Positions 23,262 through 35,239 of a DNA stretch of 64,000 bases are shown one piece after another. The number at the start of each line of letters is the position of its first letter. Position 1 is the first letter of the stretch. The notes beneath the pieces were generated by a model. That model did no database searches, was not told the origin of the DNA, and was given only the letters and a program-made list of their open reading frames with translations. The position numbers and the translations under genes were made by a program. The stretch covers positions 16,083,501-16,147,500 of the forward strand of contig OX637401.1 of the NCBI GenBank assembly GCA_951799425.1, given 5' to 3'. The DNA is from Ilex aquifolium (taxonomy: Eukaryota > Streptophyta > Magnoliopsida > Aquifoliales > Aquifoliaceae).

Positions 23262-26200
23262 ACAAGTGGTGTCTTCTGATTTGCATTGAGTTGTGTCTAT
23301 TCATAGAGAACAGTTACACAAGTAGTGTCTTCTAGGTTGTGTCTTTAAGTATGGTGACTGTCCGGAAAGTCACCAGAATGTCTATAAATACCCAAACTCA
23401 TTACCATTCTGTATTCATGCATTCATCAGTTCATATTCAGAGTTAAGTCAGACATTAGTGCATTGCATTTCAGCATTAAGGCAGTCAGCATTTAGAGCGT
23501 ACACAACAGAATTTATGGTTCGCTGGACAAGTAGATTGGATTGCTACTTGTGCTCGTGCAAAGATCATTGTATCCTAGGAAGCAGACGCTCGATATTCCA
23601 TAAGCGCCGTGTGTGGGGGAAAAATATGTCTTAAAGACATAGTGTCAAACACTAGTCTTGATTTACATCAACTTCATTAACTGTTCTTGTTCTGCAACCG
23701 GGTTAGTATTTATATTGTTTTGACAAACAGTTACGTGTAACTGTTTGCTATTACTGTTTCGTTAGGTCTATAGTAACTATTTCTATATTCTGTGTAACTG
23801 TTTCGTATTTGGTTGTTACTGCTTTGTTATACATTACATGTTTCAAATCAGAAATTTCAATAAGTAATTTTACCATATTTGGAATATCACAAACAACATC
23901 TCATTACCGCAAAAAAAAAAATAATAATAATAATACAAATTTCTCCATTTCCTACACACAACTCCCACAATCACCAAGACTATTATAGTCATCATCAACC
24001 TTGTATTGACAACATTGCATCATATCAGCTCCAACTTAAACAAATGGATGTAAAATCAAAAATTTACTTGTTGCTTAAAGTAGGCGTTGCCATCCGATTG
24101 GGTCCTTACATGAGGATTTATGCACCCCTATGCAAATTTTTGTAGAATCACAAATGTTATTTTCAGCACTTCGCATTTAAAAGTAGTTAAATCGAGCAAC
24201 AGAACTACGAAACTTGTTTACATAAATATATGTACCTAAAATGTTGTAGGAGAAGGAAAAAGTAGAATGCCCAATTAATAATAAAACTTAGCATATAATC
24301 CATTGGAAAGCTACACAAGAATGTATTGTACATAAGAATAAAACTAATGACATAATATATTAGCACTTTTTTTCCCTCAAAAGCCTAGCATTAACCTCAT
24401 CCAATTGAGTGACCAACGAATTCGAAGCAACAAAACCCAACATCTATTCTTTAAGTTTAGAGGTGATAGCTAAGAAGAGAAATTAAAAAAAAAAAATGAG
24501 GGTTGAAAGTAAAAAAGTCCAGGTTGTGCGAACTAACCTTTTGTGCCAACTGGAGATAATCAATCTCATTTTAGTATACAATCTCTTGTGTGCAACTAAT
24601 TAAAAAAAGGGGAAAGAAAATGAAATCAATTAAGGTATTCGAAAAATATATATACATCATGATGTACCAATATACGCGCGCTCGCGCGCGTGTATGTGTG
24701 TGCGTGCTTATTCAATCTCATTTTAGAGAAATAAAGAGGATTTTTACCTTGTTCTCCATGGATACAACCTGAGTATGGCTGGGTCTTGTAACACCCCAAA
24801 ATCCACCCTGAACGGCATTACTATGTAAGACCATTCACAACATGAGAGGGACTAAATAAATTCCATCAATAAAGAAATTTTATTCATCATATATCATGTC
24901 CATAGCATTATCCCAAAAGAATAAGCCAAAGCATGGCAATTACATCCCAAAGGAATTAAATTACACTTAGCAGCGGAATAACAAAAGATTATATTTTACA
25001 TGATCCCAAAATAACCCTTCAATCTAATACAAAGAAGGACCGTCGAGATATCTCCCTCCGAATACCCCTACTCGTCTTCTAACCGATCCTCTTTCACAGC
25101 ATCACCTGAAAAATGTGTTGTTTTGTAGGGGGTGAGCACTAAGCTCTGTAGGAAAATCCTCCCAAACTCAAACAAGGTTTAGAAAACATGTAAAACAAGT
25201 CGGTCTTATTTCCCAAATATCATACATAACTTTTGAAGTAAAACCAGGACATTTAAATAGATCTCAAGTTTAAGGAACAACAGAATTTGAATGAATAAGT
25301 GGAACCACTATACAGTTAACAAACCATATCCAAATATAATCCAATCCACCATACACTGTTTCCACAAGTTCTCACGGAATCCCATACTTCCCAAGACTCT
25401 TGTAGAAACCGTCTATGGTAGTATGAACAATAACCAATATACAATAGATAATCCATTCTACCATAAATCATTTCCAACAAGTTCTCGCGGAATCTCATAC
25501 TTCCTGAAACTCTTGTCGAAACCATTTCTGGTACAATGAACGATAACCCACACTGTATGTCTGACACAACCCACGTTACTAATGCGTGATCATTAGTGAT
25601 AGGAAAAGTTCATACCCACACGGCGTACAAAGACGTCTACCCACTCCATGTGGTAGGAAAAGTTCATACCCGCGTGGCATACAAAGACGTCTACCCACTA
25701 CATGATACCTGGTCAATAGTAATCCATGTTCGTATCGTACAACCACGCAAGAGATAAAATACCAACAAATATCTCACATAACCAACAATTACACAAGTAC
25801 CCAATTCACCCTCAAAGCCTTGTTTCTCAAGCATCCTTACAAGGAACCTCCTGAGAAGGAATGAGCATCCTTACAAGGAACCTCTCACTCATGTTCCTCC
25901 AAACAACCAAACCAGAAATACGATATCCACTTTCCTCAATTAACGAACAATTTCATAAACCCCCAATTTTCTCAAGTAGTTGTACAAAGAGCAATATAAG
26001 AAAATGTACAAGAGATCATCATAAATACCATTTTGTTATTCAATATGAAACACTAAAGTTTTGGAATCAAGAACTTATGAGTAATCAAACTTTGGAATCA
26101 TTACAAATGAATATTAAACTTGGAGTATAAAGAATGAAGGCGCACCAAGCTTGAAAATCATGGACAAAGGAGAAATTAAGATTTAACGGAACAATCATGT

Positions 26201-27690
26201 ATAGAAATAAATAACAAACGATGATCAAGGTGTGAAATTAAGAACAAATGATTATGAAGCTTAGAAATCAAAACCAAAAGAACACTTAAGTCTTGGAACC
26301 AAGAATAAAGAATATCAAGTATTGAATATCAAGCTTAGAATTCAAAACAAAGGAACAATCATGTATTGAAAGGAATAATCATGTATTGAAATCAATAACA
26401 AAGGAGAAGTCAAGAAAAAAAAAACATACTTCCCTTGAAGACTAGGGTTTGGTAGCAAGCAAGGAGATTTAAGGGTTACCCAACAATCACAATATTTTCC
26501 ACATGACACTAATTGCAAGAATAGCAAGAATTAAGGATTGGATAGCATACATATAACATTTAGAGTGAAGAGATACATATAAATACACCTAGCCTCAATG
26601 TAAAAGAATGGAAGAAAACTCCTACCTTGCTCCTTAATTTTTGTGTGAAGACTAGAAGAATTGATCATTTCCCAACTTGAATCACCACCTCAATCTCTTG
26701 CTTTTTCCTTCCTTCTTCCCCTCTAAGCCTCTCAATTGTTAGATTTGATGAAATGGCTTGCAAATGGGAGAGAAAACGCCTAAAATAAGTCTGAGTCGTG
26801 AAGCCCTCGGTTTGGCGCGTCCGGACGCGTGTTTTGTGCTGTCCGGACGCGTGTTTTTGCGTCCAAGTTTCTGCCATACGCGTCCGGACGTGTGTCTATT
26901 CCCGTCCGGACGCGGGTGACAGTATACCTGCAACTTCCAGATCAATTTTGACCTATTTAGAAGTCGATTTGGAAAATTTTCGTGAAACACACTTTTGTAG
27001 CCCTTGAAGTCTAGTTTCTACTGACCAAAATTCAGACCAATTGGACTTAGGATTACAAAGTTATATCCAAAATACCAAAGAAATGTCAAAATCCTTCCTA
27101 CATGAATTCTTTCCAAAATGCACTTTAACTCCGAAATACTTTCTAACTTCTAATACACTCCCTATTACCTCTCCCAAGGTTTCTCGACCTTCCGGATTCA
27201 ATGAAAACCTTATTTTAGCCTAAAAATATTTAGAAACTTCCATAATCCCTCTTCTCAAGTTTACACACCTTCGAAAATTAACTTCTCAATCAATTTGTAT
27301 CTCTAGTTTTTTGCTTTTATTCCTACCATCACTACACATATCCACATTTTTACAAAAATTATTTACTCTAAATCTATATACATATATAAAAGAGAATGCA
27401 GGGTGTTACAGGTCTTCACCTTCTTTTTTTTTGGTAAGTTGTTTTTCACCTTCACTAGTTATGTGGGAAGGGATTTGGAGAAAGAGGGAGATAGTGATGG
27501 AGTTGTGAGAGAGGGGGAAAGAAAAGTGATGGAGAGATGGGTTGTTTTTTAATTTTCAAAAAATAGGAGAGAGATCGTCACCCGGGTTTCGTGCCTCATT
27601 TTTCTTGAAGTTTGTTCTATTACTTCAGGTGTTAACCATCGTTAATGAAGCCAACTCAGCCAATGAGTTGGCATTTCTGAAAAGTTCTCT
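23262..27690. repeat. Tandem duplication, second unit (contains a later LTR)
   Basis: Second copy of the 1.8-kb unit, interrupted by the solo LTR at 24787-27410. The junction around 23233-23280 has an extra local repeat of GTGTCTGTTCATA...GTGTCTTCTGA. Confidence 0.8.
24787..27410. mobile_element. Solo LTR, Ty3/gypsy chromovirus (Tekay/Del-like)
   Basis: 2624 bp with ends TGTAACACCCC and GGGTGTTACA, flanked by GGTCT at 24782-24786 and 27411-27415. The tandem sister unit shows the unoccupied site (GGTCTTCACC at 22958). Long LTRs with TGTAACACCC termini are typical of the Tekay/Del lineage. There are no internal domains or second LTR, so it is a solo LTR left by recombination. A cluster of GCGTCCGGACGCG-type palindromes lies at 26815-26925. 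Confidence 0.8.
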
Positions 27691-27781
27691 GACATTTTGA
27701 TGAGTAGGTAGCATTTCATTTGATAAGCACACCATGTGGGTCAGTCCACGTGGTGTGTATTACACATGCAAAAATTTCTCA

Positions 27782-27932
27782 AAATTGTATATGTTTGAAT
27801 TTGAAGGGAGCAAAAAAGAGTGAAGGTCAGGACTAGAAAGAGGTAGCTGCCTGGTAATTCAATGGAAAATGAGGGGTCATTGCTATTATTTTTAATGGTA
27901 TCAGCATACTCATTGAAGTAATATTTAGCTTC
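27782..27932 (-). pseudogene. UGT pseudogene, N-proximal piece
   Basis: Homologous to residues ~143-190 of the complete UGT: minus-strand reading YADTIKNNSNDPSFSIELPG followed by a shifted frame. It continues the copy broken at 20616. Homology ends at 27932, where a retroelement fragment begins; the first ~140 residues are absent from the window. Confidence 0.85.
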
Positions 27933-30369
27933 GAAAATGATTGAGATGATGGCAATAGTAGCCAAGTTCACGTCCCTAAGAAGAGAATTTCTACCATTGG
28001 CCATCCTAGCTTAAGAGCTCCCTGGTGCGTGCGAGAAGTGATGTAGGAGGCACCCCCTCTATGGACTTCACCGAGGAAGGATCCTAGAGAGACAGAGCTA
28101 TTGATTCAGAAGCCCCGACCACCTCATTCGGCATGGGGAGGGGTCTTGACGACCTCAGTAGGAGACTTCTGGAGCTCAGGGGGAGGGGAAGAGACATTTT
28201 TAGCCGTCACAAGAGGCTTGGGGGCAAGAGGAGCCTTCTTGGAAGAGTCCTTCTTCGAAGCCTTCTGAGGATGTTTCAGGTCGTCGCTCAAATCGACATC
28301 AGCCTTCCTTTTCCTAATAGCGTCCTCCCTCATCTTGGCCACCTTGACCCTCACAACATTAGCAAAATGGGCCATCGTGTTAGGATCTGAAAAGAAAAAG
28401 GGTCAGTTGAGGAACCTACGAAGCAAAAATAAACTTGAGGCCCAAAGACAGAGGTCTTACAAACAAAATCTTCTCCTCAGAGAGCAAATAGATGTACAAA
28501 CACTTCACCTCTAACCTTCGGGGGTCCAAAGTCGTAACTAGCAATGATCGTGGGCACAAGGAGCCCGGTGTACTTCTCAGGTTGACATTCCTCGAAGTCT
28601 TTGAGGAGGAGCCTCTCCTCAGCATCAAGCTCAGGATGAATACCTAGAACAATAAAAGAAGGGATCAGCAATTGAAGGAAATAAAATAAGGAGAAGCTCA
28701 AACCAAAGCACCATGACACGGACTTACCGAAATTTTCTAGGCCTTACCAAGGCTAAGGTACAAGAAGTGTGTTAGAGGTATCCTTCGGATTAAACTCCCA
28801 CTTATTGCCAGACACGAAGAAGAAATGGTGTTTCCAACCTTTGTGGGAGCTCGGAAGGTCGATAATTAAAAGTTGGGTCTCCACCAGTTTCAAAATATAT
28901 AGAAAGCCATCAGCAGGAAAGAACTTGACATTAAAAAAATGCATAAGAAGAGGAACCAAAGGAAAGCCAGCCAAACCGTTCTTCTTAAGGAAAACCATAA
29001 AGCCTATCAGAATACCCCATAAGTTGGGAGAAAGTTGAGCTTGACAGATATTGAATTATTGAAGAACATGCTTAAGGAAATGGTACATAGGGAATTTGAG
29101 ACAGTTCTCAAAAGAAACAAAGAAGAAACATGTCTTCTCAGGATACACGGTGTCATATCAGTTGTCCACACTAGGACTCCAGACTCGCATGCCCTTGGGA
29201 AAGCCAAATTTGGCAGTAAGTGCACCTAGAAGATGAGGGATGACTTTACTGGGTCCCAAGATATCTGAGGCGCTCGGATTGGCCTTAGTATCCTCGACAG
29301 TACTGGAGGTCCCAGCTACGCCCTTTCTAAATTGTATCTTTAAAGATTTCTTTGGTCTCGTAGTTGGGCCTAGAAGGAGCAGAGGAGCCTCAACCCCAGT
29401 AGCCTGGGTATCGATGATATCAACCCTAGGAAAATTGTATATCTCCTCTCCCAGATCTCCCAGATCTCCGACTTCGTCATGGTCTTCGACCTGCCTACTA
29501 CGACGAGATTAGACCTCGACTTCGGGAGATCTTTCGGCAATGGCAAGAGAGACAGAAGAACCCGTAGCCTCAAAAGAAACAGACATCACACAGAGAAAAT
29601 TGTCCAAAAGAAGTGTAAAGAGAATGAACGTTCAAAAAATATTCCTCGAGAGCTGAAGGATCAAGACTCCAATGACCGAAGAGGAAGACCCCAGCTATGG
29701 CGTAGGGATCCAAGAAAAGGGAAAGAAAAGACAAGAAACGACCCTGACTCCTAAAATAACAAAAGCGAAAGGTCCAAAAATGGAGTAACAACCTCGGATT
29801 CGTAGGATCCAGGGTTGAATAAAAACCCTAGGAGAGAGAAGAAAAGAAAGGGGCAAGACACAAGACGTACCTAAAAATTGAAGACAATCAACGATTGAGA
29901 ACGCAAAGGGGACACTAGGGAAGAGTAAAGCAAGCTTCAGGAAAACCTCTGAATGATTCAAGCACTCACTAAGTTAGCCTGGACAGTAAGAAAAAAGAAG
30001 AAGACGAAATCGCAAGAGGCAGGGAGAGAGAATAGGGTTTCTGGGTAAAGGCGCCGAGAAATTTGAAATAATGACAAAGGTTGGAACAAGGAGTCTTTTG
30101 GCAGTTTAGCCTGCAAAGGCATTTAAGGCACACGTCCATTTAAGGCACATGTATAATTGGACACGTTGCACATATATGCTGAATGTGCGTGATAAACAAG
30201 GTAAAAATGACTCCTCGCATGCGTGCAATGCCAAAAATCCTGGAAAACATCCCATCGTACGACTCCTAAGTATAAACTAAGCTGAAACTAAGTTGAGCTT
30301 GCCTACAATAGCGTAGGTCATTCCCAATCCACGTCAGGCAACTTACATGGCTAAGGACTGGGGGGCAAC
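27933..30369 (+). mobile_element. Ty3/gypsy Tat-lineage fragment, 3' internal part
   Basis: 5'-truncated fossil lying on the plus strand. It ends in a polypurine tract (GGACTGGGGGGC, near 30354-30366) next to an LTR at 30370. Its main content is a minus-strand reading region (see the next entry). No gag, protease, RT or integrase is present. It is broken in several places and old. Confidence 0.65.
28100..29050 (-). pseudogene. Antisense ORF remains of Tat-type element (putative gypsy-type transposon domain)
   Basis: Minus-strand pieces read LSPNLWGILIGFMVFL, then LPSSHKGWKHHFFFVSG and a Lys/Pro-rich tail near 28124-28375. The pattern of an NxW helix and a KGWK-x-x-FFFV motif matches, from memory, the Pfam family called putative gypsy-type transposon (Transposase_28). 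Tat-lineage elements such as Retand are known to carry such an antisense ORF between pol and the 3' LTR, which is its position here. It is a broken fossil. Confidence 0.6.
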
Positions 30370-30912
30370 TGATGATACCAAAAATTGGCTAAGGCTAAGC
30401 TCGGACCCACCAGCTCATGATCACTGGCTCGGGGTGCGCAGGTCAGGAAACTTCGACAACCTTCTAAAAGGCCACGTCACGCCTAAGGAATGTAACTCAT
30501 AATAGCCAAATATTCTGGCAGATGGGTCGCAACAGTCTTAAAGAAATCACGTTGATTACGCAAGGATAGCATAGATTACGGAAAAAAGACAAAGATTACA
30601 CAAGACAACTGTAAACTATAAATATGGATCAAATCCATCGCATTGTAAACAAGCAATCGTATATGAATTTACTCTATGTAATCATTTTCCCCTTAATTAA
30701 TAGAAAACTCTCCAGGGGCAAGAGACTCCATTAGAGTGAACTAGTTAAGCTCTTGAGCTGGTGAACCACTATAAATTTATGTATATTCATTCTTTGTCTG
30801 ATTAAATCGATAACTCAATCTCCAAGAACCTAGAAGTTCTGACTGGATACTCTAGTGATCTCCAAATCCCCATACAGTTCACCTCTGTTCAATTGTGTAG
30901 GACACACCATCA
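30370..30912 (+). mobile_element. LTR of the Tat-like fragment
   Basis: 543 bp from TGATGATACC to CACCATCA, with short inverted ends (TGATG/CATCA), directly after a polypurine tract. A TATA-like CTATAAATATGG lies near 30617. The 5' partner and the target-site duplication are not in the window because the element is truncated. Confidence 0.7.
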
Positions 30913-30961
30913 CATATAATGAATTTTACTTAGCAAAATTAATTATTTTGATTTTATTTAA

Positions 30962-31130
30962 TAGTAATGTTATTGAAACTTTAAAAAATAATTTAACTTG
31001 TTGATATAATGATATGACAAGTGATAAAGTCTCAACAAAAATATCCAATAGTTACGATCACAAAATAATGTTAGATCATATCACTACCATATTATTAGGT
31101 CAATAAATTAGATTAATTTTTTAAATTACA
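30962..31130. mobile_element. Hairpin MITE
   Basis: AGTAATGTTATTGAAACTTT pairs loosely with AATTACACCAAGATTACC. The inner arms TTTAACTTGTTGATATAATG and TATTATTAGGTCAATAAATT also pair. Same small-hairpin family as 7089 and 13864. Confidence 0.45.
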
Positions 31131-31189
31131 CCAAGATTACCCTTTGTTTAATAGCCACATGTTCAAAGGAAAAGCTTTTAAGGAGAAGA

Positions 31190-32049
31190 GGTGGCATTCT
31201 CCTATGTGTGGAGCTAATTTACTCAAATGGTCATTGTAGGTTATTGGAGGGACTAAAGGCAGCGCAACAGCCCCCAGGGCGACACGTGTAAAAATGAAGC
31301 CGTTGGATAGCCATGGGGCTGGTGCCGAGAGGATATGCCGACTCCGACTAATAAGCCAGCGCCGAGGACCAGGAGCCGACGAAGAAACATAGTTACGTAA
31401 AGCTGTGTGAACTGACACCAGCAATTAATGCGATGTAACCCAGCATTTATGGAGACGTGAGTGACTAGGACAGCGTTTAATGCGCCTCTACACCCTCGAA
31501 GACCCCAAACTGACAGCCATGAGTGGATGCATTAATGACTGTGATGCCGAGTGCAGGCATAGGGCCGAGTGCCCCTAGGCACTCGAGTGCTCGGAGATAG
31601 CTTGAGGATCTCGGCGGTTCCCCGAGAACTGATTCCATGCGCCGAGCATTGATGACACGGGAATCCAGGTGAGGATCACTCATTATACATGGGTAATGGA
31701 GGATGGTATTGAATGCTGAGATGACCTCTGTGTCAGAGCAATCATTACTAGTCCATGTATAAATACCCCTCAGAAAAATGAAGAAAGGTACGCAAAATCA
31801 ATCAACAATTCATTGAATAGAGTTTTATCCCCTCACTCTTGCTAACTTAAGCTTCGGAGGGGATAAGCCGGGCGTGCGTCTGGCTCCCTTTTTCCTAACC
31901 TTGATTGTTTCAGGATTTGTCATCAAATCAACCGCTGCCTCGTATTGATTGCCGGAATTATCCCGTGCAGTTATGATTAGGACAACTAATGTCAAATTGG
32001 TCGTGAATGGGTTCGTTGTTTGCTTATCCAAGGGCTCCACGTGTTTCCA
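31190..32049 (+). mobile_element. LTR-like fragment, Ty3/gypsy type
   Basis: GC-richer than its surroundings. It contains GTATAAATACCCC (about 31757) followed by ACTCTTGCTAACTTAAGC and TCGGAGGGGATAAGCCGGG, the promoter and R/U5 style common in plant gypsy (Tat/Athila-like) LTRs. It plausibly ends TTTCCAGCA at 32049. The left end and a duplication were not found. No coding sequence; old fragment. Confidence 0.5.
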
Positions 32050-32118
32050 GCACTAGAAAGTAATCAATCGGTAGCTGGGAGAAGGGCCCAGCATATAATA
32101 ATAGGTTAATTTACAAAT

Positions 32119-33040
32119 GAAAAAATTATATTCAGAATCCTTAAAATTTGTTATTTAATCACTTAGATTTTTTGACATTTGAAATATTATACACAGACCC
32201 TCTAAAATTTATATTCGCGTAACACTTAGACCCCTGTCGTCAATATCCGTTAGTTTATCCGTTAGTAAATTATACGTAAATCTCCTGAAGTTGATAGGCA
32301 TATAATACTTAGACCGCTCAAGTTTAAAATATTACACTTAAACCCTTTATTAGTTACGGAACTAACATAATTTATTAAACAACCAAATTACTCCAATTAA
32401 AGATAAAAGATATTGTATCTACTATAGTTTGACCCCTTATTTGATTTTTTAGTCTTATTTCAATGGACAGTATAATTATATACAAATGAATATTGAATTG
32501 AGTTATTTGCTATATTTATACGGATTACTATATGCAATTTATATCTTTGAATAACTTACTGTCTTAAGCATAGGACAATTGACCTCCGAAACTGTCCTCT
32601 GGTCTCCGACTTCTTTTTAGGTGATCGAAGCCCAACAAACTAACATATAAGTCGTCTAAAATTTTGACATCAATAGTATTAATTATGATTTTTTTAAGAA
32701 AATTAATTTTTTATGTTTGATTTAATTTCAATATATGACATAATAGAATATAAATTTTAGTTGTAAAATTTAAAATATTTGATATTCTATCTTCAATTTT
32801 TTTGTCTAAATGTAATATTTTAAACTTGAGGGGTCTAAGTGTTACACACCTATCAAAAAAATTGTTACACACCCACAAACTTCAAGGGTCAAGATATAAT
32901 TTACTAACGAATAGATTAACGGACATTGATGGCAAGGGTTACATGCGTACAAACTTTAAAGATCTGTATATAATATTTTAAATATCAAGAGTTTAAGTGA
33001 TTAATTGACAAATTTAAGGACGTCTGGATATAATTTTTCC
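32119..33040. mobile_element. MULE-like foldback element, member 1
   Basis: Exact 9-bp duplication TTTACAAAT at 32110-32118 and 33041-33049. The long inverted arms contain AACACTTAGACCCCTGTCG and related text, and pair along most of their length. It is more diverged between arms than the sister at 41854-42868. No ORF. Confidence 0.85.
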
Positions 33041-33466
33041 TTTACAAATTGTATGCTTAGAGAATGCATAAAATTTTTATTTACTCTGAAATTTTAATTA
33101 TAATAATAACATCTTTAAAATTTTAACTGAATTTCAATTCAGTACTTTCATTCAAATTTATTTATTTGCTCCAACTGAAAGACGTCGCAGAATTTACCCC
33201 TAAGAAAATATTTGTCCAGTAAAACAAAGTAAAATTCTTGTCTATACATCAAATATATGTTACCTGACAAGCATACATGTTTACCCATTTCGTGTGTTAG
33301 CCACTGATGGCCAATTCGTCTTAATAAATTATTGAAATTTGGATGTAAGAATTAACCCAAGAATTAACCCAAAACTTTAAGAATTTTATTATTGCAACCA
33401 AACAAAAATTAGTGCATACTTTGTGGGTTAAAATCTATAATTTGTGCGTTATTATAATTAAAGCTG

Positions 33467-34364
33467 GGGTTAATTGTACGGAAGGTTTCTCAAGTATGAG
33501 GCTTGTCTCATTTTGGTTTCCAAAATTTCAATTGCATCATTTTGTTCTCTAAAGTATTGAATATGTTTCTATATAATCCCTCAAGTAGATAGTGTTCAGA
33601 TTACTAACGATTTTTTATCATAAACTTGTCATGTAATACTTAAATATGGATAAAAAATAATTTTGATAAATTTTGACCAAATTTTTACTCAAATTTTGGT
33701 TAAATAGCTACCCAAATTACACAATTTTGATCATGAACTATCTAAACTTTAATTAAAAACTACTCGTATTACACATTTTTTTCAAGAGCTATCCAAATTT
33801 TGTTTAAGAGCTATCAAAATTATTTTTTGTCCATATTTAAGTATTACGTGACAAGTTTATGATAAAAAATCGTTAATAATCTGTACATTGTCTGTTTAAT
33901 GGACTATATAAAAATACTAGTCATAACCCGTGTCTGATGACACGATGAAATATAAAATTCGAATGCCCAAAAAATCGATTTCACTATATTAAATAACAAT
34001 TTTTTTCCCTTCATTTCTTTGATTACATCATTTAAAATTTATTTTTACCCATTATTTTTTAAAAAATATTAACAATTTTGTCAAAATACATAATTTGACA
34101 AAAAATCTTCAAGATGTGTATACTATCGTGTATGGATAATGTCTAAAATAAAAAGTATGTTAAACTACAAATTAATCAAATATTTAATGTTTGAATATGT
34201 GATAGAATTAGGTGATGTGATATTTTTGAGAGAAAAAATATATAGGGAATAAAATTCAAGTTGCTATGTGTTTTATTATATAGATATTCAATAAACCAAA
34301 AATAATACAATTAAAACATTAAACAACAAAATAAAACAATCCTCGTACTTTGGCCATCCAGGGC
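33467..34364. mobile_element. Foldback DNA element interrupted by a Helitron
   Basis: The arms pair over ~80 bp with few mismatches (ACGATTTTTTATCATAAACT at 33605, inverted near 33865) and more loosely out to the ends (GTTAATTGTACGG / CCAGGGCAATT). AATTAAAGCTG is repeated at 33456-33466 and 34365-34375. The right arm is continuous only if 33917-34284 is removed: ...ATAAAAATA joins TATTCAATA, mirroring TATTGAATATG in the left arm. Confidence 0.7.
33917..34284 (-). mobile_element. Mini-Helitron nested in the foldback element
   Basis: Read on the minus strand, it begins TCTATATAATAAAACACAT after an A and ends CTAG before a T. A hairpin (CGTGTC-ATCA-GACACG) lies about 10 bases before the end. 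It is 368 bp, non-autonomous, with AT-rich content and no ORF. Confidence 0.85.
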
Positions 34365-34692
34365 AATTAAAGCTGATGAATCAACAGCCACACCCCCCCT
34401 GGCCCCGCCCCCTCTCTCTCTCTCTCTCTTACAGACACGCGTGCACAATGCACACAACACAGTTCAAGATAGGCCACACATTTCTGTTGGATTTCCTAGT
34501 CTTGTCATTTTCGGGTTTTCAAAGGAGAAAACTAGGTGCCAAAAAAAAAAATTTGTAACGTAATTCTAGAATTTATAATTTTTTAGATATTTTTATACAT
34601 TTAAGGGTTATTTTATAACCAAAAAAATTTATACCTTTTGAAGTTATATTATAATTTTTATGATTAAAGTAATAATTTTTGTAAGTCATTTA

Positions 34693-34990
34693 CTCCCTCC
34701 GTTCTTTAATATCTGTCGTTTAAGATTTTTGCACAGGGATTAAGGAAGCAATTAAATAGCTCTAATATGAGTAAAAAATAATTGCACAAGACTAAAATAC
34801 ACTTATTCAATACGTATTGGGAAGGAAAAGAATATAAAAGGCACTTAACCTACACCTAATCTAATACATTGAAGAGTTAAGGGTAAATTTGAAAGAAAAA
34901 ATATTAATTGTGCTTTGGTTTCATTAAACGACAGATATTATGGAACAAAAAAAATTGTGTAAAATGACAGATATTTAGGAACGGATGGAA
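34693..34990. mobile_element. Stowaway-type (Tc1/mariner) MITE
   Basis: 298 bp with CTCCCTCCGTTCTTTAATAT at the left and ATATTTAGGAACGGATGGA at the right, flanked by TA on both sides, the classic Stowaway end and target. It lies about 250 bp upstream of the TATA box of the plus-strand UGT. Confidence 0.9.
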
Positions 34991-35039
34991 TATAATTTTT
35001 GTATGCTATTTCAAATCGATCTTAAAAATTTTAGAAATG

Positions 35040-35190
35040 ATCTCAGTAACTTACAAAAACTATAAATGACATATAAAATTTATAAATAACCAACAAAAGT
35101 TATAAAGGATTTACAAAATCTATAAATAATTTTCAAAATTTATAAATAACTTTCAAAGTTTATAAAATTAACTATAAAACTTGTAATAAT
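35040..35190. repeat. Degenerate minisatellite upstream of the plus-strand UGT
   Basis: About eight imperfect units of ~18-20 bp built on TTTATAAATAACTTTCAAAA, ending 50 bp before the TATA box at 35240. Some units contain TATAAAT themselves. Confidence 0.65.
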
Positions 35191-35239
35191 GATACCAAAA
35201 AAAAAAAAATTGGTACAGAAACAAAAGCCCAAATCCTTG

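Larger units (their letters stand above)
20617..27749. mobile_element. Large long-TIR DNA element, internally duplicated and carrying two solo LTRs
   Basis: The left end TGAACTGACCTACATGGTGT and right end ACACCATGTGGGTCAGTCCA are inverted copies. Weaker pairing continues for about 250-300 bp (for example TTCAAGAAAA and CT-rich leader blocks at both ends), as in Mutator-like elements. It splits the UGT pseudogene between 20616 and 27782, and about 32 bp of unmatched sequence lies between the right end and the gene. I found no convincing target-site duplication, so the class is provisional. The interior is a 1.8-kb tandem duplication plus two LTR insertions. There is no transposase. Confidence 0.65.

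Noticed and set aside
20617-27781. A 9-bp target duplication for the large TIR element
   Set aside because: The left flank GGGAGTACG and the right-flank sequences do not match, so none can be claimed.
28124-28390. Plus-strand 85-codon frame opposite the Lys/Pro-rich region
   Set aside because: The minus-strand reading has the domain-like features; the plus frame is its shadow.
31190-32049. Assignment to the same element as the LTR at 30370-30912
   Set aside because: Sequence and termini differ; treated as a separate LTR-like fragment.
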